Below, one piece after another: positions 22,203 through 29,316 of a stretch of 37,085 bases of DNA. The notes beneath the pieces were generated by a model that saw nothing but the letters and a program-made list of their open reading frames with translations, searched no databases and had not been told where the DNA came from. The position numbers and the translations under genes were made by a program. The stretch is taken from IMG/VR virus record IMGVR_UViG_3300033144_004200, positions 1 through 37,085 of that record, one strand, 5' to 3'. The stretch comes from a virus. Every line of letters starts with the position of its first letter. Position 1 is the stretch's first letter.

Positions 22203-22435
22203 AAGTCGACGACGCGCTCCTCGACGAACTCGGCGACCGGATCGCCGGACGCCTGATGCTCGTCGTCCATCTCGCCGACTTCAAGAACGGTTGGCTCGGA
22301 GCGTCCGGATTACGAAACGACCACGAACGTCTCGCCCAATACGGCTACGACCTCAGCGCCTGTCCCTGCCACATACCGGCACCGGGAGTATCGGTACGCC
22401 TCTGGGAGGATAGAGACGCTCAGATCGCATCCTGA
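22199..22435 (+). CDS. Last early gene, 78 aa, unknown
   Basis: ATG at 22199 in an ATGA overlap. Acidic N-terminal helix (DDALLDELGDRIAGRLMLVV), then a beta-rich half with CPCHIPAPG. No family is recognised. A hairpin region follows. Confidence 0.65.
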   Translation: MKVDDALLDELGDRIAGRLMLVVHLADFKNGWLGASGLRNDHERLAQYGYDLSACPCHIPAPGVSVRLWEDRDAQIAS

Positions 22436-22456
22436 GAGGTCTAAGAGGACGTCCGT

Positions 22457-22499
22457 AGTCGGTCCTCGATCGCGGAAGGTGGCGACCGTAGGACCGGCT
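22457..22499. terminator. Bidirectional hairpin between early and late modules
   Basis: Outer arms AGTCGGTCCT (22457-22466) and AGGACCGGCT (22490-22499), with inner arms CGATCGC (22467-22473) and GCGACCG (22482-22488). Each strand's RNA pairs with at most one or two imperfect positions. It lies between the convergent ends at 22435 and 22537. No U-tract. Confidence 0.5.
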
Positions 22500-22515
22500 A
22501 GGACGGGACGATCTG

Positions 22516-22537
22516 ACGGTTCCTGCGCGAGAACCGT
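22516..22537. terminator. Second small hairpin at late-operon end
   Basis: Arms ACGGTTC (22516-22522) and GAACCGT (22531-22537). The right arm overlaps the last base of the holin stop codon. It may assist termination with the larger hairpin at 22457-22499. Confidence 0.35.
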
Positions 22538-22752
22538 TAGATGTCCGCCGGAACCTTCTCGCGGTAGGAGTCCGTCGGGGAAACGGACCACCTAGCGGCG
22601 AGGAGGCCACCGACAGCTATGAGGACCGTCAGGCCGATCCGTAACCATTCCGGTGCGCCGGTCCACTCGTTAAGGAGCGTCACCGAGACGAGCGTCACGA
22701 CGCCGATCACGAGGACCGGATTGTTCCAGAGTGCTTCCCATATCTGCTTCAT
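22537..22752 (-). CDS. Holin, two membrane segments, 71 aa
   Basis: ATG at 22752 has GGAG 5 nt upstream. Two membrane helices: residues 10-30 (WNNPVLVIGVVTLVSVTLL) and about 37-57 (WLRIGLTVLIAVGGLLAARW), with a charged loop and tail. Position directly after the endolysin as the last late gene supports a holin. A longer frame to 22794 overlaps the endolysin and is not needed. Confidence 0.75.
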   Translation of the reverse strand: MKQIWEALWNNPVLVIGVVTLVSVTLLNEWTGAPEWLRIGLTVLIAVGGLLAARWSVSPTDSYREKVPADI

Positions 22753-22766
22753 GGTTTCTCCGTTCG

Positions 22767-23720
22767 TTATTGCGCCAGAAGTAGCGCCGTCCAAGTCATC
22801 GGACCGACCGAGCCGTCGTCGTCGAGGCCGACCGATATTTGGAATCCTTCGACCGCTGCTTCGGTTCCTCGACCGTATTTCCCGTCGACAGGGATCGCTC
22901 CGTCGTCCTCCGACTTCTCGTCGATGAAGCCTCGGATCGTGAGGAGCGACTGTGCGTTCTCGACGTAGAACCCGAGCGCCTTATCGCCGCCGGAACCGGC
23001 CGGAGTCGTGTTGTAATATCCGTCGCCGTACTCGATGGTCGGTGGCATTTCCATAGTGTCGATCTCCTGTGGTGGTATCGGTTGCGCTGGTCCTCCGTTG
23101 AGTATCGCTTGCGCCTCGGTTCGGATCGCAGGCATCCGGTTGCCTGGCCCTTCCCAGCGTGGGTCGATCTTCGTCGCTCGCCATTCGAGGTGGCCGATCG
23201 TCTGTTCGATCGACTGGCCGAGGACTTCCGACATGGCGGCAGTGAGAGTCGCGATCGCGAGTTCCTGTACGTCGGGCATCGAGGAGCCGTCGCCGGGGTG
23301 TTCGGCTTCCATGTTCCAGAAGTAGCGATTGCCGCAGATAGAGATGTCAGTTATGCCTCGTTCGCGTGCGGTTCCGCCTGGCCAAGTATCGGTGCGGACC
23401 TCTTCGAGCGTCTTCCTCGATCCGTAGCAGGAAGCGTAGGTCGCTGCTCCGGAGGCGATGAGATGTAGCGTTCCGCTCCGGTCGGCGAACCAGTTACAGA
23501 TGATGCGGTTATCTGTTCGGAGTCCTCCGTCCGTCTTCGGGTAGCAGTGTCCTGCTCTTACGTTCCCGGCGGCTGCGGCGGAACCTCCCCAATGGTGGAG
23601 CATGCCTCCGTAAATGCCGCGAGCGAAGTCCGCTCCTCGCGTCCAAGCTCCGTCCTCGACGACGACGTCGACTCCTCTCGAACGAAGGAGCTGCACAACA
23701 GTGTTCGGTATCCGGTTCAT
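22767..23720 (-). CDS. Endolysin: zinc amidase with peptidoglycan-binding domain
   Basis: 317 residues. MLHHWGG (His42-His43) begins the Amidase_2-like site; NMEAEHPGD and HLEWRATKIDPRW supply further zinc and catalytic residues, so the enzyme should be an N-acetylmuramoyl-L-alanine amidase. Residues 245-317 form a PG_binding_1-type domain (AQSLLTIRGFID, DGKYGRGTEAAVEGFQ, DDDGSVGPMTWTALL). There is no signal peptide, so release depends on a holin. ATG 23720 overlaps the previous stop as ATGA. Confidence 0.92.
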   Translation of the reverse strand: MNRIPNTVVQLLRSRGVDVVVEDGAWTRGADFARGIYGGMLHHWGGSAAAAGNVRAGHCYPKTDGGLRTDNRIICNWFADRSGTLHLIASGAATYASCYGSRKTLEEVRTDTWPGGTARERGITDISICGNRYFWNMEAEHPGDGSSMPDVQELAIATLTAAMSEVLGQSIEQTIGHLEWRATKIDPRWEGPGNRMPAIRTEAQAILNGGPAQPIPPQEIDTMEMPPTIEYGDGYYNTTPAGSGGDKALGFYVENAQSLLTIRGFIDEKSEDDGAIPVDGKYGRGTEAAVEGFQISVGLDDDGSVGPMTWTALLLAQ

Positions 23721-24046
23721 TCTCTCACCCTTCGATCGCTTCCGTCCCACATGAAATGGCGTTGGATATCGTCGACGACTCCGCCGATCCTCGCGACCTC
23801 CGACGTCAGTCCGTTCTCTAATTTCGACTCGATCTCGCGGACACGAATAAGCTCGCCGTTCATCGTGATGAGCTGTAGCTGTATCGGTTGCATCGCCCTG
23901 TCGATCGACTCGCGGACGACGTCGGCGACCGTCCGATGGATGTACTGTTTACCGAGACTCAAAGCCGCTCCTGTCCATACGCTCAGGAAGACGGTGACCG
24001 CGGCGATCGTCGTCGCCCAACCTGCGATCGTAGAAGGCGCATCCAC
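23717..24046 (-). CDS. Holin-like membrane protein, 109 aa
   Basis: GTG at 24046 overlaps the GNAT stop by one base (TAGTG). Residues 5-30 are a membrane helix (STIAGWATTIAAVTVFLSVW) followed by a long charged helical tail (ESIDRAMQPIQLQLITMNGELIR...), a layout of holin-like or spanin-like actinophage proteins. Location immediately before the endolysin supports a lysis role. Which of the two membrane proteins is the true holin is open. Confidence 0.65.
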   Translation of the reverse strand: MDAPSTIAGWATTIAAVTVFLSVWTGAALSLGKQYIHRTVADVVRESIDRAMQPIQLQLITMNGELIRVREIESKLENGLTSEVARIGGVVDDIQRHFMWDGSDRRVRE

Positions 24047-24432
24047 TACAGATCGCCATCTATGATCCGTTCGCCAGTCGCTCCGTGAGTAAGCGTGGTG
24101 CCGTCGATCGAGTCCCAGAACGGTTCCGATCTCGCCGTGATGTACCCTCGGACGACTCCTCCGCCGACGGTCCTCTTCGTACATTCCTTCAAGACACGGA
24201 GCCGTATCTTCGTCCCGATCCCCGAGGAGCGATGCTCCGTCGCGACCCATAACCGTTCGACGGTCCACGCGTCCGAGTCGCCATGTGCGTAGGAGAAGCC
24301 GACGAGGACGTCGTCGTCGCGAGCGGCGACGAAGACGTCGGCGTGTTCGAGGATGCCTGCCCACTTCTCCTCCGACTTGCCGGAGACGGCGGCGAGCTCG
24401 CCGGCGGTCGGTCGCTTCGTCGTGATCTTCAT
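24046..24432 (-). CDS. GNAT-family acetyltransferase
   Basis: 128 residues; ATG 24432 has AGGAG 4-5 nt upstream. Motif A is clear: VERLWVATEHRSSGIGTKIRLRV around residues 58-80, with the R/QxxGxG pyrophosphate loop, and a beta strand DVFVAARDDDVLVGFSYAHG before it. Motif B toward the C-terminus is short. Substrate unknown. It lies between the second spike gene and the lysis genes, an unusual late position for an acetyltransferase; modification of a virion or cell-wall component is one idea. Confidence 0.85.
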   Translation of the reverse strand: MKITTKRPTAGELAAVSGKSEEKWAGILEHADVFVAARDDDVLVGFSYAHGDSDAWTVERLWVATEHRSSGIGTKIRLRVLKECTKRTVGGGVVRGYITARSEPFWDSIDGTTLTHGATGERIIDGDL

Positions 24433-24439
24433 GGTTCTC

Positions 24440-25510
24440 CTAAGTGACGGTGAGGACGGAGTCGCCGTCGGAGGCTCCGGAGCCGACGCCGATCTGTCCG
24501 ACGATGAACTCGTTCCTCTGCCGCGACACTCCGGACGCTCCGGCGAAGTCGAGGAGCATCCGGTTGATCCCGATAACTGCGCTGGAGCCTACAACGACGA
24601 TGCCGTTCGACAGCGGAGTCTTACCTGACGCCCACCGAGGACCAACACCCATGTAGTAATTATCGGCGACGTAGAACGGACCGTCAACATTGATCGCCGT
24701 ATCGACTCCGCCGACTTCGTGTCCGACGATCGAGTTCGCTATCACCATGCCGCCTTCGGTCGCTTCGACGTTGATTACTCCGCCGAGCGTGGTCTGGTCG
24801 CCCTTGTCTCCTAGAGCGACGTCGTTATCGGACACGAACACGTACTCGTTCTCGCCTTCGACCCATATCTGAGACGCCGTGAGGTCGGCGTCCGTCTCCG
24901 TCGCTCCTCGTTCGTGCGGTAGCGAGTTGCTCTTAACGGTCACATGCGTTCCGTCTTTCACATGGATGCCGTCCGATCCTTGAATCTGGTTTCCGGAGAT
25001 TATGACGGAGAGGTCGTCGTCGATACCGACGGTCGGGTTCCCGAGCACTTCGATCGCCCAAGTCTGGCCGGTCGACTCCATACGGATCGTGTTGTTCGCG
25101 ATGAGGATGTTCCCACTCTGGCTCGCACCGTTCACCTTGATCGCGATCGGCGGCGACAACGGCGACGACGTATCGAAGAGGTTCCCCGTGATCGACAGTT
25201 TCCCGACGATCGACAGGAGCGCCGTCTTTCCGATCCCTAAGTCGATATTGCCCTTGTTCGGGAAGACGTTGTTAGCGATCACGACGTTCTCTAGCCGGAC
25301 ACCGGCCGACTGATTGTCCTGCTGTAGAATGATCGCGCCTTTATTCCCGGCCGTATTCTCCAAGGTCGACCAGAGGTTCCCGACGATCGCCAGCCCCTCG
25401 ACCTCCGAGCCGTCGGCGAAGACGATCGCTTGCGACTCGAATAGGTTGCCGGAGATCGCGATGTCGAAGCTGTCACCGTGGAAGTCGATGGCATTTGTTA
25501 CGCGTCCCAT
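24440..25510 (-). CDS. Second beta-helix tail spike protein, 356 aa
   Basis: ATG 25510 overlaps the stop of the preceding gene (TAATG). Most of the protein is a right-handed beta-helix with repeated rungs of the type IxGNxF, VVIANNVFPN, LSITGNLFD, ILIANNTI, VIISGNQI. The last 17 residues (IGVGSGASDGDSVLTVT) match one unit of the giant fibre protein repeat. The helix continues the one that ends the previous protein, so the two may form one structure or be a split gene. Likely a receptor-binding or depolymerase spike; no catalytic site is assigned. Confidence 0.75.
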   Translation of the reverse strand: MGRVTNAIDFHGDSFDIAISGNLFESQAIVFADGSEVEGLAIVGNLWSTLENTAGNKGAIILQQDNQSAGVRLENVVIANNVFPNKGNIDLGIGKTALLSIVGKLSITGNLFDTSSPLSPPIAIKVNGASQSGNILIANNTIRMESTGQTWAIEVLGNPTVGIDDDLSVIISGNQIQGSDGIHVKDGTHVTVKSNSLPHERGATETDADLTASQIWVEGENEYVFVSDNDVALGDKGDQTTLGGVINVEATEGGMVIANSIVGHEVGGVDTAINVDGPFYVADNYYMGVGPRWASGKTPLSNGIVVVGSSAVIGINRMLLDFAGASGVSRQRNEFIVGQIGVGSGASDGDSVLTVT

Positions 25511-28500
25511 TAGGAGCCAGTCACTTGATTACCGAAGTAGTTTCCGGAGATCGTCGCTTTGTCCCAGTCTACAATCCAGATCGTTTGGTTCGCGAAGTCT
25601 GTCTGATCAGGGAAGTGGTTTCCGACGATCGTTGCCCTTGTCCCGAGTTCTAATTTGATCGCTGTCCGACCGGCGAAGCGGTTACCGACGATGTGGACAT
25701 TGTCCGATGATGGCGGACACCAGATCATTCCGACTCCGGAGAAGAAGCAGCCTTCGATCGTTCCTTCGTAGAGTTCTGGACCCCAGCTCGATATCCCCCA
25801 GAGAATACAGTTCTGCATTATGCCGCCGAAGGCGATCCTCGCGAACGTGACGGCGTTCCCCTTCGGGTTTTGGTTCGAGTTGACGTTCTCGATGAGGCAC
25901 CTAGACGAACTCGTGTAGATTCCGACGAACTTGTCGTCGTCGTTCTGACCCAAGTCGATCTCTAGGTTCGACACCGTACAGTCCTGCCCCATGTCGATGC
26001 CGATCTGTTCGATCGTCGAGTTGTCGCCGTAGCAGCTGAGGACAGTCGCCGCCCCGACTCCTTCGAGGGTGCTGTGCGTCGGCATACCGAGCGCTGCGGT
26101 TCCGGCTCCTCCTTCCGAGACGATATCAAAGAACCCTTCGGAGAGCATGACTCGTCCGCCTCCGGTCGGCAACGAGTCGAGCGCTGTCTGTATCTCTAAG
26201 TGGTCGTCGACGCCTGAACAGACGTAGTCGGCGACGGCTTTGAGTTCGGATCGCGCCGTCGAGGACGCGACGAGGAAAGTTACTTCGATCGGACCTCGGA
26301 ACGGTTCGGCGTCGGCAGCGAGGTTATCTGCCGGTGCTATGTCGTCCAGGCCGTCGAACTTGAGGAGCAGCCTCCGGATCGCTTCGGCTCCTCCGGAACC
26401 TCCGCCGAACGTCTGCCGATCGAAGTCGAGGGAGAAGCTCGTATGTTCCTCCGACAGCGACGACTCAATCTTCCGGATACGCCGATCGACGAGGCCGAAC
26501 TGAGATTGTGTCGCGATCCGGTCGCCAGCGTCGAAGTCTCGGAGCGGACGATCCGCCACGTCGCCCTCTACGGTCGTCTGCTGGCCCGTAGTCGCCGACA
26601 GTCGTTCGATGAGTATCTGGTCGGCGAGGGACTGGACCGTCGTCGGCGAGAGGAGATTGTCGTCGAGCTCGGCGATCTCTCGCCGCCCGAAGTTCGCGAT
26701 CGAGGTCGCATCGGTAGAGAACCCGAGGAGTCCTTCTGCGCCTCGACTGATCGCCGCGTTTCCGGAAGGTGCCGATCGGATAAGCGGTCCGCCGGTAACA
26801 CCGGCACCCCAAGTAACGGCGACGCCGGAGGCGGTGAGATCGGAGCCGAGTCCTCCGCCGAGCGTGACCGGATTGTATGGAACGAAGAGGCTGAGTTCGT
26901 ACATGCCTGCGCCGTCGTTCCACGCGACGTCCCATTCGTAGCCGAGAGTCGAGAGGTCACCGAGGACTTGGAGATACGACTTGCCTTGTTGCGCTCGGAA
27001 CGAAAGCGTCTCTGGCCAGGCTGTTCCATTCGAGTCGAGCGTCTCGTCGAAGCCGTCGTATTTGATGAAGCCGAGATGGTCGCGAACGTAGACACCGGAC
27101 TCGCCGATATGGTCGACGGCTGCGTCGTCCATAAGCGCCTGCATGATCCCGCCAGCGGTCGTCTCGGTGAGTCCAGCCCACACTTGGAATCTCGACGCCC
27201 ACCATTCGTCGGTAATGATCGCCGTCGGGAATATGGTGAAATAGACTTCGGTCGGGTTCGTCGCCGAGGCCGGGACCTGAGCCGTTACCTCAATGACGGT
27301 ATCGGTATCGGTCGGCACCGACACGACCGTCGAGGAGATGATCGCCCCTCCGTCGACCTTCACGAACCGGACAGTGAAGTCTCGGTTGACTCCGGCTTCG
27401 TGGTATATCTCGACCGACCCGGAGATCGTCATCCCCGGAGTCGCTTGGATAATTTGATGGGTGCCAGCCATATCGACTCCGGTCGCGATATGGCTGATCG
27501 CGAACTCGTCGACGTAGTTCGGATGGACGACGACCGCCCAGATCGACATCGTTCCGAACGACGTCCACGGTGCTAGGCCGAGGCCGTTTCCGGAGACAAC
27601 GAAGTCGTCGAGATAAGCGACCGGCCCGTTGTCCGGCAGGTCGTGGTGGTCGTAGACGACTCCGACCGGCATATCGAATTGCCCGATAGGGAGCGTGACG
27701 TCCATAGCGAAGGTCTGCCACGTTCCGTCCGTCGAGCCGGGAGGGTTCCCGTCCTTCGCCGACGCCCGAGGGACGTTGTCGAGTTCGCACCAGTACGTTC
27801 CGTCGAAGGTGTAGCCGTTCGTCGAATGGTGCGTTCCAGCGCCCTTCGGATCGGGAACAACGAAAGCGGTGAACCGTCGGCCGATCGTGTTCGACTTGAG
27901 CCGGATCGTGAATTGGATGCGGCGACCGTCGCCGTCGACGTCGACATTCCATTGGACGCCGGAGTGGAATCCTCCGGAGACGCCGTCCGGATTGAACTCC
28001 AACGACTTCGTACCCGAGAAGGCTTCGTCGGTCGTGATCTCGATCTCGCCTTCGGTCGGGTTCGATTCGAGGATCGCCGACGCCGACTTCGCTCCTCCTG
28101 CCTCGTCGTCGTCGAAGTCGAACGTGAGTCGGTTGTCGGTGAGTTCGGCGTTCACGAGGAACTCGTTCTCGCCGCCCCATGTCCAATCGGGCTGAACGGT
28201 CGGGTCGAGAGGATGGTCGAAGGCGTAAACAACAGCGGACGACATTACGTCTCCGATGCCGGGACCCGTCAGCGAGTAGACCGTCTCGGCGTCCTCCGTC
28301 TGGTCACGTGTCCAGCGGCGTGCGTAGAACGTCTTCTGCTCGACAAGCGTCCCACCGACGTTCTCCATAACTCGGATGACGGCACCTTCGGTGTCGGAGA
28401 GAATCGAGTCGATGTCGAAAGTTCCAGGCAAGACGAGGACGCCTCGACCGGCGTTACTGATCTCGTTCGAGAAGGACGCATCCATATAGGATACGGAAGC

Positions 28501-28569
28501 GATCTTGCGCTCGAAGGCACCGACGCCGGGGAGCGTCCACGCCTCGATGATCCACTTCGGATACGGCAT
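25510..28569 (-). CDS. Tail tip (Tal-like) protein with carbohydrate-binding inserts and beta-helix
   Basis: 1019 residues. Residues 1-130 and about 480-740 look like the tail tip protein of actinophages of the ReqiPepy6 gp37-like kind (NAGRGVLVLPG..., GKSYLQVLGDLSTLGYEWDV, ILIERLSATTGQQTTVEG). Between them, about 190-480, are two beta-sandwich regions resembling carbohydrate-binding modules (SFSGTKSLEF-like start near 195; YHEAGVNRDFTVRFVKVDGG). From about 770 a pectate-lyase-like right-handed beta-helix begins (ADYVCSGVDDHLEIQTALDSL) and runs to the end. It probably is the tail tip and receptor-binding component. Confidence 0.82.
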   Translation of the reverse strand: MPYPKWIIEAWTLPGVGAFERKIASVSYMDASFSNEISNAGRGVLVLPGTFDIDSILSDTEGAVIRVMENVGGTLVEQKTFYARRWTRDQTEDAETVYSLTGPGIGDVMSSAVVYAFDHPLDPTVQPDWTWGGENEFLVNAELTDNRLTFDFDDDEAGGAKSASAILESNPTEGEIEITTDEAFSGTKSLEFNPDGVSGGFHSGVQWNVDVDGDGRRIQFTIRLKSNTIGRRFTAFVVPDPKGAGTHHSTNGYTFDGTYWCELDNVPRASAKDGNPPGSTDGTWQTFAMDVTLPIGQFDMPVGVVYDHHDLPDNGPVAYLDDFVVSGNGLGLAPWTSFGTMSIWAVVVHPNYVDEFAISHIATGVDMAGTHQIIQATPGMTISGSVEIYHEAGVNRDFTVRFVKVDGGAIISSTVVSVPTDTDTVIEVTAQVPASATNPTEVYFTIFPTAIITDEWWASRFQVWAGLTETTAGGIMQALMDDAAVDHIGESGVYVRDHLGFIKYDGFDETLDSNGTAWPETLSFRAQQGKSYLQVLGDLSTLGYEWDVAWNDGAGMYELSLFVPYNPVTLGGGLGSDLTASGVAVTWGAGVTGGPLIRSAPSGNAAISRGAEGLLGFSTDATSIANFGRREIAELDDNLLSPTTVQSLADQILIERLSATTGQQTTVEGDVADRPLRDFDAGDRIATQSQFGLVDRRIRKIESSLSEEHTSFSLDFDRQTFGGGSGGAEAIRRLLLKFDGLDDIAPADNLAADAEPFRGPIEVTFLVASSTARSELKAVADYVCSGVDDHLEIQTALDSLPTGGGRVMLSEGFFDIVSEGGAGTAALGMPTHSTLEGVGAATVLSCYGDNSTIEQIGIDMGQDCTVSNLEIDLGQNDDDKFVGIYTSSSRCLIENVNSNQNPKGNAVTFARIAFGGIMQNCILWGISSWGPELYEGTIEGCFFSGVGMIWCPPSSDNVHIVGNRFAGRTAIKLELGTRATIVGNHFPDQTDFANQTIWIVDWDKATISGNYFGNQVTGS

Positions 28570-28572
28570 CGG

Positions 28573-29313
28573 TTACCGCCACTTCGGGAAGTAGTCGATC
28601 GAGGCCGTGCCTCCGCCGGTAAGGGTGAACGTGTTCGATCCTTGGAGGAGTTGCATCCAACGAGGATGAGAGAACTCGGTCAGCGCCGCAGCCGGCGATC
28701 CTCCTTGGAGGACGGTCCTCTCGCCGACGTCGATAACGATGGGTGTTCCGGTCGAGCCGGTGATCGTTATCGCCTGACCCCATAGCGTATTCGTGAGGAC
28801 TTGGTTCGTTCCGGCGGACAGCGTCACGATCGGGTCGCGAGACGGTGCGTCTCCGGCGGGCGTGATTGTCGATACCGGATTCGCACCAGTCACTTCGGTG
28901 CCTCGCCAGAACGGTTCGAGGGTATGGAGGACGACCGAGATGCGGTTACGGGGATCGGTCGTCGTAGGAGCCGACAGGACAGTGACCGGAATCTCGACGG
29001 TTCCTTGGAACGGTGCGGTGCGGACGAGGTACAGCTTCGTCCCTTGCTGGCCGAGGAGTTTCAGTATCTCGGATCGGTCCTCGAAGACGCCTGCGTCCTC
29101 CGTCCGGAGAGTCTGTATCTCGAAGTTGAAGTCGAAGTTGGCGTATGAGGAGTCAGGGTCGGCGGCTTCGCGTTCGTCGTAGGCGACGATCTGTCCGCCT
29201 CGTCCTCGAAGCGGAGCGGACGCTTCCGGATGGATGCGCGCCATCGAAGCCCACGTCGAGAACGGCGAAGCCGATCCTCCTTCGGCTCGGATCGAATATG
29301 CGAATACTGCCAT
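28573..29313 (-). CDS. Distal tail protein (Dit-like)
   Basis: 246 residues; ATG 29313 has GAGGTG 4-5 nt upstream. Pattern: a beta-rich N-terminus, GGQIVAYDEREAAD, a block VEIPVTVLSAPTTTDPRNRISVVLHTLEPFWRG typical of Dit ring proteins, then a C-terminal beta-sandwich (PIVTLSAGTNQVLTNTLWGQAITITGS..., MQLLQGSNTFTLTGGGTASIDY). It follows the tape measure gene and precedes the Tal-like gene, the usual order. Joins the tail tube to the tip. Confidence 0.85.
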   Translation of the reverse strand: MAVFAYSIRAEGGSASPFSTWASMARIHPEASAPLRGRGGQIVAYDEREAADPDSSYANFDFNFEIQTLRTEDAGVFEDRSEILKLLGQQGTKLYLVRTAPFQGTVEIPVTVLSAPTTTDPRNRISVVLHTLEPFWRGTEVTGANPVSTITPAGDAPSRDPIVTLSAGTNQVLTNTLWGQAITITGSTGTPIVIDVGERTVLQGGSPAAALTEFSHPRWMQLLQGSNTFTLTGGGTASIDYFPKWR

Positions 29314-29316
29314 GCT

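Noticed and set aside
26443-27576. 377-codon plus-strand frame opposite the tail tip gene
   Set aside because: Shadow with biased Arg/Asp content, no ribosome binding site, and it ends mid-way through the real gene.
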